A stretch of 64,000 nt of DNA from a bacterium (GTDB lineage Bacteria > Vulcanimicrobiota > Vulcanimicrobiia > Vulcanimicrobiales > SCRA01): positions 62,001 to 126,000 of the forward strand of contig SCRA01000080.1 in the NCBI GenBank assembly GCA_004297985.1, read 5' to 3'. The notes beneath the pieces were generated by a model. That model did not search any database, had not been told where the DNA came from, and saw nothing but the letters and a program-made list of their open reading frames with translations. The position numbers were made by a program, and so were the translations under genes. Positions 53,192 to 61,625 of the stretch are shown here, piece after piece; the stretch's first letter is position 1, and each line of letters begins with the position of its first letter.

Positions 53192-54538
53192 ATGCGCAGG
53201 TGGCTCTGGCTGAGAGGATCGTGGCGACTCGCGCTCGCTGTCGTGCTCGCGATCGGAGCGCAGGCGGGCGCTCGCGCCGATACCGTTCTGCCGGCGGCGA
53301 CTCCGGAGTCCGCCGGCATGTCGAGTGCGGCGCTGGCACGCCTCGATCCGATCATCGGGGGACTCATCGCCAAAGGCGACATGCCCGGTGCGGTGGTCGT
53401 GATCGCTCGCCGCGGATCGGTGGTCTATCGCAAAGCATACGGCCAGCGTGCGCTCTATCCGGCACCGCAAGGCAACTCCGTCGATACCATCTACGACCTC
53501 GCTTCAATGACCAAGCCCATCGGGACGGCAACCGCCGTGATGAAATTGGTCGAAGAAGGGAAGGTCAGGCTCTGGGATCGCGCGGCCTTCTACGATTCCG
53601 CCTTTGCCCAGCACGGCAAAAGCCAGGTGACGATCGAGGAGCTGCTCGATCACAGCGCGGGCCTGCCCAGCGCGCTGAACGAGGCGCAGTCGGTGCTGCC
53701 GGAGGCGCAAGGCGAGGCGATCGTCGACGCGATGCCGCTGCATTTCGCGCCAGGCACGCGCTTCGAGTACTGCAATACGTGCTACATCGAGCTGGCACGC
53801 ATCGTGCGTCTGGTCTCCGGCATGCCGATCAAGGAGTTCGACGCCAAGGAGCTCTTCGGGCCGCTCGGCCTGGCGAGTTCCCTGCTCTTCGATCCGCCGG
53901 TGGAACTGCAGGCGCGCGTAAGCCCCGAGGCGCAGGCGGGACGGGGGCGTTACCTGCGCGGCCGTTTCGTGATCGAAGGCCGCGGTGCGATCGGCGCCGA
54001 GGGGCACGCCGGGCTCTTCGGAACCGCAGACGCCGTCGCGGCCTACGCGCAGATGCTGCTGAACGGCGGCGAGCTCGACGGCGTGCGCGTCCTCTCCCCC
54101 GCTACCGTCGCCGCGATGCTGCGTCCGTACTACCTGGGGCGACACTCGCAACGCATGGGCGACGTGCGCGGTCTGGGTTGGGACGAGGAGACCACCTACT
54201 CTTCCAATCGCGGCGAGATTTTCGGCGTCGGCGGCTTCGGCCACACGGGCTCGACTGGGTGCTCGCTGTGGGTCGATCCTGCGACGCAGACGATCGTCGT
54301 GCTGCTGACCAATTCCGCGCACGCTCCGCATGCCAGCGATGACGACGTGATCCGTCTTTACGCCAAAGTCTCGACGATCGCCGCCGGCGCTATCACCGAT
54401 CCCACGGCGCTCTCTGCCATGCAGCGCGAAGCCGCGGCGTGGAGCGCGCAGGTTGCGGCGCAGACGCCCGGATTCGACGGCTGGGCGTCATTCGACCAGC
54501 GGCTCTGGAGCAGGACGGGAAAAGGCACGGAGTTCTGA
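53192..54538 (+). CDS. secreted serine hydrolase, class C beta-lactamase/EstB fold
   Basis: A 448-residue protein from ATG 53192 with GGGAGG 8 bp upstream. The Sec signal (LRGSWRLALAVVLAIGAQA) ends around ARAD. The catalytic S-x-x-K is Ser105-Met-Thr-Lys108 (LASMTKPIG), and Tyr193-Cys-Asn195 is the Y-x-N motif. HTG in FGHTGSTGC is the third motif (in place of KTG). It probably acts as an esterase, DD-peptidase or beta-lactam-hydrolysing enzyme in the periplasm; HTG is commoner in esterases and peptidases than in lactamases. Transcribed alone. Confidence 0.87.
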   Translation: MRRWLWLRGSWRLALAVVLAIGAQAGARADTVLPAATPESAGMSSAALARLDPIIGGLIAKGDMPGAVVVIARRGSVVYRKAYGQRALYPAPQGNSVDTIYDLASMTKPIGTATAVMKLVEEGKVRLWDRAAFYDSAFAQHGKSQVTIEELLDHSAGLPSALNEAQSVLPEAQGEAIVDAMPLHFAPGTRFEYCNTCYIELARIVRLVSGMPIKEFDAKELFGPLGLASSLLFDPPVELQARVSPEAQAGRGRYLRGRFVIEGRGAIGAEGHAGLFGTADAVAAYAQMLLNGGELDGVRVLSPATVAAMLRPYYLGRHSQRMGDVRGLGWDEETTYSSNRGEIFGVGGFGHTGSTGCSLWVDPATQTIVVLLTNSAHAPHASDDDVIRLYAKVSTIAAGAITDPTALSAMQREAAAWSAQVAAQTPGFDGWASFDQRLWSRTGKGTEF

Positions 54539-54652
54539 TCGCAGCGATCGTCGCCGGCGAAATCTGCGCCATCGATATCGCGTATCGCTGGAGGCGCTAG
54601 CGCTTTACTCTCTCGCCGGCGCGCAGTATGTGTGAGACGGAGGGCACGTACT

Positions 54653-56062
54653 ATGACGTCCGGCACGATAGCCAACACCACACAAGCGACCACCGAGGTA
54701 CAGCGCCTCGCACGGTTCGTCCACGGCGTCGTCTACGAAGACTTCACCGAGTCCACGCGGACGGCGCTGAAGATTCGCATCCTCGACGCGCTGGGTTGCG
54801 CGATCGGTGCGCTGGGTGCGCCCCCCATGCGCGCGCTGCGCGAGCTGGTCGAGAGCCTCGGCGGAGCTCCCTCTGCCACGTTGATCGGAGGAGGGAGCAC
54901 GTCACCCGATCGCGCGGCGCTCTACAACGGGGCGCTGGTACGCTATCTCGACTTCAACGACGCGTTCTTGGCGCCGCATGAGACCTGCCATCCCAGCGAC
55001 AACCTGGGCGCGGTGCTGGCCGCCGCCGAGCATTCCGGTGCCACGGGCAGGCGGCTCTTGGCGGCGCTGGCAGTGGCCTATGCGGTCCAGTGCCGTCTCT
55101 CGGAGGTGGCGCCGGTGCGCGGCAAGGGCTTCGATCATACGACGCAGGGCGCATACGCCGCCGCCGCGGGCGCGGCATATGCGCTGGACCTCGGCGAGGA
55201 GCAGACGGCCCATGCTATCGCAATCAGCGGCACCGCCAACAACGCTCTGCGCGTCACGCGCACGGGGCGGCTCTCCAACTGGAAGGGCCTGGCCTATCCC
55301 AATACCGGGATGAACGCGCTCTTCGCAGCGCTGTTGGCGGCGCACGGCATCACCGGGCCTCTCGAGGTATTCGAAGGCATCAAGGGCTTCATGGAGACGA
55401 TCGCGGGGCATTTTCCCATCTCGTGGACGTCCGCCGCGCTGCGCGCGGTAGAACGCACGAGCCTAAAACGATTCAACGCCGAGATTCATGCGCAGTCCGC
55501 CATCGAGGGCATCTTGGATCTGCGCCGCGAGCACGGTTTGACAGGCGAGCTGGTCGAGGGAATCGAGTTGGCGACCTTTGACGTCGCACGGAACATCATC
55601 GGCGGCGGCGAGGAGGGCGAGAAGTATACCGTCACCACGAAAGAAGAAGCCGATCACAGTCTTCCCTACATGCTGTCGGCGGCGTTGCTCGACGGTGAGT
55701 TGACGCCGCACCAGTATCTTCCCGAACGCATCGCGCGCGACGACGTCCAACGCCTTCTGCGACGCGTGCGCGTCGTCGCCGATCCCGCACTTACGGCGCG
55801 CTTTCCGGCGCAAATGCCGGCTCGACTGACGATTGCGCTTGCCGGAGACCGCACGCTGCGCGTGGAGAAGAACGACTACGCGGGGTTCTACGCTCGGCCC
55901 ATGCGCTGGGAGCAGGTCACCGAAAAATTTCACACACTGGCCGCACCGCATGCCGATGAAGCGATGCGCCGAGGGATCATCGAGATCGCAGCGGACTTGG
56001 AACATCATCGCGTCGGCGAGCTCACCGGCCTGCTGCGGCACATCAAGGAGTACACACGATGA
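54653..56062 (+). CDS. MmgE/PrpD-family protein (2-methylcitrate-dehydratase-like)
   Basis: A 469-residue protein from ATG 54653; GTG 54632 is an alternative. LYNGALVRYLDFNDAFLAP with the following HPSDNLGAVLAAA is close to the PrpD active-site region. GFDHTTQGAYAAAAGAAYAL and TGRLSNWKGLAYPNTG are also family motifs. PrpD dehydrates 2-methylcitrate; relatives are cis-aconitate decarboxylase and iminodisuccinate epimerase. The stop overlaps the ATG of the ComA-like gene (ATGA), so the two are translated together. No prpB or prpC is nearby, which argues against a simple methylcitrate cycle here. Confidence 0.87.
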   Translation: MTSGTIANTTQATTEVQRLARFVHGVVYEDFTESTRTALKIRILDALGCAIGALGAPPMRALRELVESLGGAPSATLIGGGSTSPDRAALYNGALVRYLDFNDAFLAPHETCHPSDNLGAVLAAAEHSGATGRRLLAALAVAYAVQCRLSEVAPVRGKGFDHTTQGAYAAAAGAAYALDLGEEQTAHAIAISGTANNALRVTRTGRLSNWKGLAYPNTGMNALFAALLAAHGITGPLEVFEGIKGFMETIAGHFPISWTSAALRAVERTSLKRFNAEIHAQSAIEGILDLRREHGLTGELVEGIELATFDVARNIIGGGEEGEKYTVTTKEEADHSLPYMLSAALLDGELTPHQYLPERIARDDVQRLLRRVRVVADPALTARFPAQMPARLTIALAGDRTLRVEKNDYAGFYARPMRWEQVTEKFHTLAAPHADEAMRRGIIEIAADLEHHRVGELTGLLRHIKEYTR

Positions 56063-56895
56063 AAGAGCTCATGAGAGAGGTCCGGGCATTCCCCTTCATC
56101 CCCGTCAACCAGCGCGACGAGAAGCCGCGCAAGATCGGACTCACAGAGATCCGTGGACCGTACTATTCGGCCATGGGAAAGCGCTATCTGGAGGACGTGT
56201 TGGAGACGATGGCGCCGTACGTCGATAGTTTGAAGTTCGCCGGCGGATCGTTCGTGCTCATGCCGCGCAAGGCGCTGGCGGAGCTCATCGAGACGGCGCA
56301 CCGGTACGACGTGCTCGTGTCGACGGGCGGTTTCATCGAACGCGTTCTGACGTACGGTGCGGGCACCGTGGACCGCTACATCGAGGAGTGCAAGGCAGTC
56401 GGTTTCGACATCCTCGAGATCTCGGCGGGATTCGTCACCTACCCCACCGACGATTGGCTGCGTCTCATCGAGAGGGTGCGCAAGGCCGGCCTCAAGGCTA
56501 AACCCGAGATCGGCATTCAATTCGGCGCGGGTGGTGCGACGAGCGCCGCTGAGCTGCAGGCCGAAGGAACTCGCGATCCCGCTTACGCGATCTCTCAGGC
56601 CAAGCGCTTCCTCGATGCAGGCGCGGATCTGTTGATGATCGAGTCCGAAGGCATCACCGAGAACGTCACCACTTGGCGGACCGACGTGGCCGCTCGCTTG
56701 ATTGACGCCTTGGGTCTAGAGAAGATCATGTTCGAGGCTGCCGATCCCGACGTCTTCTCGTGGTACGTGAAGAACTATGGCCCGGAGATCAACCTCTTCG
56801 TTGATCACAGCCAGATCGTTCAACTCGAGACGCTGCGCAGCGGGTTGTGGGGAATGAAGTCGGACTGGGGACGCGTGGTCACCTACAAGGGATAG
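56059..56895 (+). CDS. phosphosulfolactate-synthase (ComA)-like protein
   Basis: A 278-residue TIM-barrel protein of the PSL-synthase/ComA/HSA32 family. SLKFAGGSFVLMPRKALAEL, STGGFIERVLTYGAG, GFDILEISAGFVTYP, GLKAKPEIGIQFGAG, DAGADLLMIESEGI and QLETLRSGLWGMKSDWG align along the archaeal ComA barrel. ComA adds sulfite to phosphoenolpyruvate in coenzyme M synthesis. The bacterial and plant (HSA32) relatives carry longer loops, as this one does, and their reaction is unknown. Coupled to the PrpD-like gene. No other comB/comC-type genes are visible, so CoM synthesis is not supported. Confidence 0.85.
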   Translation: MKELMREVRAFPFIPVNQRDEKPRKIGLTEIRGPYYSAMGKRYLEDVLETMAPYVDSLKFAGGSFVLMPRKALAELIETAHRYDVLVSTGGFIERVLTYGAGTVDRYIEECKAVGFDILEISAGFVTYPTDDWLRLIERVRKAGLKAKPEIGIQFGAGGATSAAELQAEGTRDPAYAISQAKRFLDAGADLLMIESEGITENVTTWRTDVAARLIDALGLEKIMFEAADPDVFSWYVKNYGPEINLFVDHSQIVQLETLRSGLWGMKSDWGRVVTYKG

Positions 56896-56934
56896 CGTAA
56901 AGTGCAGTTGCCATGCCGTGCCTGACGCGGCACC

Positions 56935-56963
56935 TTGTCAGTGTTGCCGTTGGGTTTTATGCT
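56935..56963 (+). promoter_or_regulatory. sigma-70-like promoter of the DUF1059 gene
   Basis: TTGTCA (56935-56940) and TATGCT (56958-56963) are separated by exactly 17 bp. Each differs from consensus at few positions. The start of transcription would fall near 56970, leaving a leader of about 25 bases with GGAGGAG at 56984-56990 before the ATG at 56996. This is the clearest canonical promoter in the window. Confidence 0.7.
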
Positions 56964-56995
56964 GAGAAGAGCCGGATTCAACTGGAGGAGAGAGC

Positions 56996-57190
56996 ATGGC
57001 TACTGCAACGCGTAAGATGATCGATTGCCGACTCTACCCTAGCGATTCGAACTGCTCGCTGACCATCGCGGGCACGGAGGAGGAGGTGCTCAAAGCCGCT
57101 CGGGAGCACGCTGTCTCGGCTCACGGGCACCCGGACTCCCCGGAGCTCGTGGCGTCGCTGCGCAGCGTCCTGAAGGACGAGAAGAGCTAA
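56996..57190 (+). CDS. DUF1059-family small protein
   Basis: A 64-residue soluble protein. MIDCRLYPSDSNCSLTIAG and the following GTEEEVLKAAREHAVSAHG are the DUF1059 pattern. The family keeps a Cys-x9-Cys and two His (here EHAVSAHGH) that might hold a metal, though this is not proven. Function unknown. It has its own strong promoter and Shine-Dalgarno site, implying high expression. Its stop overlaps the stop of the opposing glycosyltransferase gene by 4 bp. Confidence 0.83.
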   Translation: MATATRKMIDCRLYPSDSNCSLTIAGTEEEVLKAAREHAVSAHGHPDSPELVASLRSVLKDEKS

Positions 57191-58353
57191 CGGCCCGCGG
57201 CGGCGTACTGCGGCTGGCGAATGCCGGCGAATCCGATGACGAGATCGGCGATCTGGCGCGACGCCTGCGGGCGTGCGATGTTCCGCTCGCATTCGCGCAT
57301 CCGCTCGAGTCGTTTGGGATCGCGAAGCAGACGCTGGACCGCGCGCACCGTCTGATTGACGGAGAGCGTCACTTCGCCGATCCCGGTACGCCGCACGTGA
57401 TCGATGTTGCCGCGCTCCTGCCCCGGCACGTAGTCGTAGACGATCATCGGGACGGCGGCGACGCAGGCTTCGGCGATCGCACCCGGCCCTGCTTTGGTCA
57501 CGAGAAGGTCGGCGGCACGCATCAGCGCGGGAACTTCGTGGGTGAAGCCGAGCACCGTCATCGGTACGTCGAAGACGCCGCTCATCTCCTCGAGCCGCGC
57601 CTTTAGTGTGTCGTTGCGCCCAGTGCAGACGACGATGTGGGCGTTCTTCAGGCCGGCGGTTCCGAGGGCGTCGGTGATGCGCGAGAGTTTACCTCCGCCT
57701 TCGCCACCGGCCATCAGTACCACCACTTGGCGGTCCTGCGGCAGGCCCAAGCGCTCGCGGATCTGCGCGCGCGACTCGTCGTAGTCGGCAAAGCGCGGAT
57801 GGACGGGATGGCCGAGCAAGTGAATCTTCTGCGGAGCGACGCCGCGCTCGATGGCGCAGGCGCGTACCTCCGCGGATGGGACGACGATAGCGTCGGCGGC
57901 GGGTGCGATCCATCCCGCGTGCACGCGCCCCAGATCCGTGATGACGGTGACGATGGGGGCGTGGCTTCCCAGCTCGCCGCGTACGCGCAGCGCGACGTGG
58001 TTGAGCAGCGGGTGCACGGAGACGATGACATCCGGGTTATACGAGCGCATGAGGCGCAAGAGAGCCTGACGGTAGAGCGAGTTGCAGCTCTCTACGAGCG
58101 TGCGGTATCGTCGTTTACCGTTGGTGACGTAGTAGAGCGCGCCGTAGACGAAGGGCCCGTACTTGAGGGCGAGGTGGTAACCGGTGTTGAGCGCGCTCAA
58201 CGGGAAGCGGCACTGGACCAGTGCGTCCTCGATACGATACTCGAATGCGTCGGCGTCGGGGCGTTCGGTGAGCGCGGCAGCGATGGCCTCGGCGCCGGCA
58301 CGATGACCGCCGCCGCTGTCCGAGATGAGGAAGAGAATCCGCCGCCGATGCAT
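57187..58353 (-). CDS. MGDG-synthase-like glycosyltransferase (GT28)
   Basis: A protein of 388 residues from ATG 58353. RRILFLISDSGGGHRAGAEAIAAAL is the entry of the monogalactosyldiacylglycerol-synthase N domain, with acceptor-site VSVHPLLNHVALRVRG and ITDLGRVHAGWI. The C domain has MAGGEGGGKLSRITDALG and the nucleotide-sugar site TKAGPGAIAEACVAAVPMIV. It would attach a sugar to diacylglycerol at the membrane (as UgtP or MGD1), building glycolipids. The conserved pattern is clear but donor sugar unknown. Just upstream (13 bp) is a tiny ORF on the same strand. Confidence 0.87.
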   Translation of the reverse strand: MHRRRILFLISDSGGGHRAGAEAIAAALTERPDADAFEYRIEDALVQCRFPLSALNTGYHLALKYGPFVYGALYYVTNGKRRYRTLVESCNSLYRQALLRLMRSYNPDVIVSVHPLLNHVALRVRGELGSHAPIVTVITDLGRVHAGWIAPAADAIVVPSAEVRACAIERGVAPQKIHLLGHPVHPRFADYDESRAQIRERLGLPQDRQVVVLMAGGEGGGKLSRITDALGTAGLKNAHIVVCTGRNDTLKARLEEMSGVFDVPMTVLGFTHEVPALMRAADLLVTKAGPGAIAEACVAAVPMIVYDYVPGQERGNIDHVRRTGIGEVTLSVNQTVRAVQRLLRDPKRLERMRECERNIARPQASRQIADLVIGFAGIRQPQYAAAGR

Positions 58354-58366
58354 GATCGAGATCAGG

Positions 58367-58552
58367 CTACTGTTCGGCGATGCCATGGAGCGTCTCGCCA
58401 GCCCGGAGTATCGGCTCTACGGCGCGGCGCGCTTCGTCCAGGGAGCGCCCCTCCACACAGATCGTCCACGTACGCCCCTCGAGATCGGAGACTGCCGCGA
58501 TGAAACGGCGTCGCCCGACGAGCGTAGTAGCGAAGTTGCCGACCTCGGCCAT
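58367..58552 (-). CDS. small hypothetical protein upstream of the glycosyltransferase
   Basis: A 61-residue protein from ATG 58552, with AGGAAG about 11 bp upstream; an ATG at 58576 is also in frame. EVGNFATTLVGRRRFIAAVS and the balanced DLEGRTWTICVEGRSLDEARR suggest a small alpha/beta fold (beta-beta-beta-helix). No family recognised. It lies 13 bp before the glycosyltransferase gene and is likely cotranscribed. Confidence 0.55.
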   Translation of the reverse strand: MAEVGNFATTLVGRRRFIAAVSDLEGRTWTICVEGRSLDEARRAVEPILRAGETLHGIAEQ

Positions 58553-58626
58553 ACTGTTGCGATCTTCCTTGTTCATGATATGCCGGGCGCAACTCTCGTC
58601 GACTCGGCGTAGTCTTGGCGAGTAAG

Positions 58627-58863
58627 ATGTTTGGCGTGATCCGCCCCTACGACCCTGCTTCGCCTCTCACGCTTGCCCTCATTTTCGGCTATGCGCTTGC
58701 AGCGGTGCTCGTGGTGGGCGGGATCTGGCTTCGCGAGCATCTCAAGCGGCGTGCCTCCCGAATGGCGGCCCGCCACGCCAAGATCATGCCAACAGAAGAT
58801 TTGCTTCCCTACACGGAGATACCCTTGCTGAAGGGGCGGGGAGACGACAGGCGGCGCAGTTGA
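58627..58863 (+). CDS. small single-helix membrane protein
   Basis: A 78-residue protein from ATG 58627 (TTG 58615 is a possible earlier start). One membrane helix (LTLALIFGYALAAVLVVGGIW) follows a short N-terminal segment and is followed by a basic tail (RRASRMAARHAKIMPTEDLLP). It resembles NuoA-like or Cox-assembly small proteins only in size. Function unknown. The gene is divergent from the preceding minus-strand tiny gene and ends 19 bp before the stop of the TVP38-like gene on the opposite strand. Confidence 0.6.
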   Translation: MFGVIRPYDPASPLTLALIFGYALAAVLVVGGIWLREHLKRRASRMAARHAKIMPTEDLLPYTEIPLLKGRGDDRRRS

Positions 58864-58882
58864 GAACGAACACACGTTCGTT

Positions 58883-59431
58883 CTATCGTAAGAAGTCGAC
58901 GGCTCGCCAGCCAACGTAGGCCGTGAAAACGGCCACGGGAATCGCCACCACAGCGGTCGTCCACAGGTGGCGAAGGATCGAAATCTTGTAGAAGCCGGCT
59001 ACGTTGTTGGCGATCGTCCCCCCGACCCATGGAACCACGCGCAAGGCGAGCAGGAAGAGCGGGGAGCCCACGGGGAGGCGCTTGACCCACGGCGGCAGGC
59101 GCTCCAAGTCCTCGTGAATATCGAGGAATTCCCCGGTCCTGCGCGCGATGAGATAGGTGCTGACGCCTCCTAGCATGACGCCGACGCAGTTGACCAGCGC
59201 CCCCTCCCAAAGACCGAAGATGGCGCCGTTGAGCAGCGCCAAGATATCCGACGAGACGAACGGCGAGCTGACCAGCCCTACGTAGATGACGATGGAGACG
59301 ACTGGGCCCAGCGGTCCTGCCGCGATGAGCCATGCCTGCAGCAGATGGCGGTGATGGACGGCGGTGTATGCTAATGCGAAGGCGAGAAGTAACGCGCTCA
59401 GCGGAATGAGGGCACGAAGGCGGCGGCTCAC
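58883..59431 (-). CDS. TVP38/TMEM64-family (DedA-like) membrane protein
   Basis: A protein of 182 residues from GTG 59431; an open frame extends to 59578 but crosses the ppk start, so a longer N terminus is unlikely. The VTT domain pattern is visible: SSPFVSSDILALLNGAIFGLW, the Gly-rich NCVGVMLGGVSTYLIARRTG and the R-x-x-P loop in LALRVVPWVGGTIANNVAGF. DedA/VTT proteins scramble or flip lipids or carry small ions in the inner membrane. Position beside a glycolipid-type glycosyltransferase is suggestive only. 79 bp separate its start from ppk. Confidence 0.82.
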   Translation of the reverse strand: MSRRLRALIPLSALLLAFALAYTAVHHRHLLQAWLIAAGPLGPVVSIVIYVGLVSSPFVSSDILALLNGAIFGLWEGALVNCVGVMLGGVSTYLIARRTGEFLDIHEDLERLPPWVKRLPVGSPLFLLALRVVPWVGGTIANNVAGFYKISILRHLWTTAVVAIPVAVFTAYVGWRAVDFLR

Positions 59432-59510
59432 CGCTGGCGAGTTCTCTCGGATCGAGGGAATCTCTTTTCGAGAGGTTGCCCCCGCGTGCCACGGCGAAAC
59501 GCACCGGTCC

Positions 59511-61625
59511 ATGTTGGAATCCGCGGGCGTGGAACTGCGCCGCCCAAGTGCGGGCGCGGACCTCGACCTCGACGACACCTCCCTCTACGTCAGCCGCGAG
59601 CTGAGCTGGCTCGCCTTCAACGCGCGCGTGCTGGAGGAGGGTTTCGACGCGCGCCATCCGCTGCTCGAGCGCCTCAAGTTCCTCGCAATCTTTGCCACCA
59701 ATCTCGACGAATTCTTCATGATTCGCGTGGCGGGGTTAAAGCAGCAGATCGATGCCGGCGTCGTGCGCCCTTCCGACGACGGCCTCTTGCCGCGCGAACA
59801 CGTACACGTCATTCGCGAGCACCTCGACCCGGTCGTTCAGCGGCACGTCGAGGCGCTGCAGCACGATCTCCTTCCCGCTCTCGCGGAAGCAGGCGTCTGT
59901 CTCGTCTCGCACGGCGAGCTGCGTCCCGAGGACCGCACGGCTTTGCGGCACGTCTTCGACGATCAGATATTCCCCGTGCTCACCCCGCTGGCGGTCGATC
60001 CTGGCCACCCCTTCCCGTATATCTCCAACCTCAGCCTCTCGCTGGCCGTGGAGATCGATGACCCTCGCGGCGACGGTGAGTCCACGCATTTCGCACGTGT
60101 CAAGGTGCCGCAAGTGCTGCCGCGCTTCATTCCGCTCGCGCCGCTCCCCGGCCTGGCCTACCGTTTCGCCCTGCTCGAGGACGTGATCGGCGACAACCTC
60201 GCCGAGCTCTTCCCCGGGATGCGCGTGCGGTCGTGGTATCGTTTCCGCGTTACGCGCAACGCCGACCTCGATCTTCAGGAAGACGAAGCCGACGATCTGC
60301 TGGAGATGGTCGAGTCGGAGCTGCGCAAGCGGCGCTTCGGCGTAGCCGTCCGTCTCGAGGCCGATCGGCGCATGCCCGAGTACATGCTCGCGCTGTTGAT
60401 GGAGGGCATCGAGGTCGAAGGGCAGGACGTCTATGAGGTCGACGGCCCGATGGCCGTGGGCGACTTCTTGTCGCTGGCCAACCTCGATATTCCCGAGCTG
60501 CACGACAAGCCGTTCTCACCCACGGTGCCGGCGCGGCTCCACGGCAGAACCGACCTCTTCGCCGCCATTCGCGAGAGCGACATCCTGCTCCATCACCCGT
60601 TCGACTCGTTCGAGCCGGTGGTGCAGTTCGTGCAGGAAGCGGCGAGCGACCCGCACGTGCTGGCCATCAAGCAGACGCTGTACCGCACCAGCGGCGACTC
60701 GCCCGTGGTACGCGCGCTGATGGAGGCGGTAGCCAACGGCAAGCAGGTAGCGGCGTTGGTGGAGCTCAAGGCGCGCTTCGACGAGGAGAACAACATTCAC
60801 TGGGCGCGCAACCTAGAACGCGCGGGCGTGCACGTGGTCTACGGTTTGTTGGGCCTCAAGACGCACTGCAAGACGACCCTGGTGGTACGCAAGGAAGACG
60901 ATGGACTGCGCCGCTACGTGCACGTCGGAACGGGAAACTACAACGACAAGACGGCGCGCGTCTACACGGACCTCTCGTTCTTCACGTGCCGTAGCGAGAT
61001 TGGCGCCGACGTCACCGACCTCTTCAACTTCTTGACCGGTTTCTCGCGCCGCGAGCGTTATCGCAAGCTCTTGGTAGCGCCCATCGACCTACGCCCCTCC
61101 TTGCTGGAACTGATCGAACGAGAGTCCGATCATGCTCGCCACGGCCGGCCTGCGCGGATCCTGGCGAAGATGAACGCCGTCACCGATCATGCCGTCATCC
61201 GCGCGCTCTACGAGGCGTCACGCGCCGGCGTCGAGATCGACCTGGTCATCCGCGGCATGTGTGCGCTGCGGCCCGGGCTTCCGGGCGTCAGCGAGCGGAT
61301 TCGCGTGCGCAGCATCGTGGGACGCTTTCTGGAGCACTCGCGGGCTTGGTACTTCGCCAACGGCGGCTCGGAGTCCGTATATCTGGGGAGCGCGGACTGG
61401 ATGGGGCGCAACCTCGACCGGCGCGTGGAGGTCATGGTTCCCATCGAGGATCCGCACCTGCGCCGGTGGATCCGCGAGCGCTTCCTCGCGGCTTACCTCG
61501 CCGACAACGCGATGGCGCGGGAGTTGCAGTCCGATGGCCGTTACGTGCGGTGCGCTCCGGCGCCCGGCGAGCCGGTACTCGCATCTCAGGCGCGCTTCTT
61601 GACCGAGGGGATGCTGCGCCTTTGA
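59511..61625 (+). CDS. ppk1: polyphosphate kinase 1
   Basis: A protein of 704 residues from ATG 59511. YVSRELSWLAFNARVLEEGF and LKFLAIFATNLDEFFMIRVAG open the N domain. VVYGLLGLKTHCKTTLVVRKE is the active-site His motif of the first phospholipase-D-like half, and the second half shows VIRGMCALRPGLPGVSERI. ADWMGRNLDRRVEVMVPIED is near the C terminus. It makes inorganic polyphosphate from ATP. Its last base is shared with egtD (TGATG), so polyphosphate kinase and EgtD are translationally coupled. Confidence 0.93.
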   Translation: MLESAGVELRRPSAGADLDLDDTSLYVSRELSWLAFNARVLEEGFDARHPLLERLKFLAIFATNLDEFFMIRVAGLKQQIDAGVVRPSDDGLLPREHVHVIREHLDPVVQRHVEALQHDLLPALAEAGVCLVSHGELRPEDRTALRHVFDDQIFPVLTPLAVDPGHPFPYISNLSLSLAVEIDDPRGDGESTHFARVKVPQVLPRFIPLAPLPGLAYRFALLEDVIGDNLAELFPGMRVRSWYRFRVTRNADLDLQEDEADDLLEMVESELRKRRFGVAVRLEADRRMPEYMLALLMEGIEVEGQDVYEVDGPMAVGDFLSLANLDIPELHDKPFSPTVPARLHGRTDLFAAIRESDILLHHPFDSFEPVVQFVQEAASDPHVLAIKQTLYRTSGDSPVVRALMEAVANGKQVAALVELKARFDEENNIHWARNLERAGVHVVYGLLGLKTHCKTTLVVRKEDDGLRRYVHVGTGNYNDKTARVYTDLSFFTCRSEIGADVTDLFNFLTGFSRRERYRKLLVAPIDLRPSLLELIERESDHARHGRPARILAKMNAVTDHAVIRALYEASRAGVEIDLVIRGMCALRPGLPGVSERIRVRSIVGRFLEHSRAWYFANGGSESVYLGSADWMGRNLDRRVEVMVPIEDPHLRRWIRERFLAAYLADNAMARELQSDGRYVRCAPAPGEPVLASQARFLTEGMLRL

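Noticed and set aside
54594-54603. Perfect palindrome GCGCTAGCGC before the PrpD-like gene
   Set aside because: Short self-complementary GC-rich decamers occur often by chance here, and no matching promoter elements flank it.
56059-56895. Coenzyme M biosynthesis
   Set aside because: Only the ComA-like step is present; no comB, comC or comDE or bacterial xcb genes are visible in the window.
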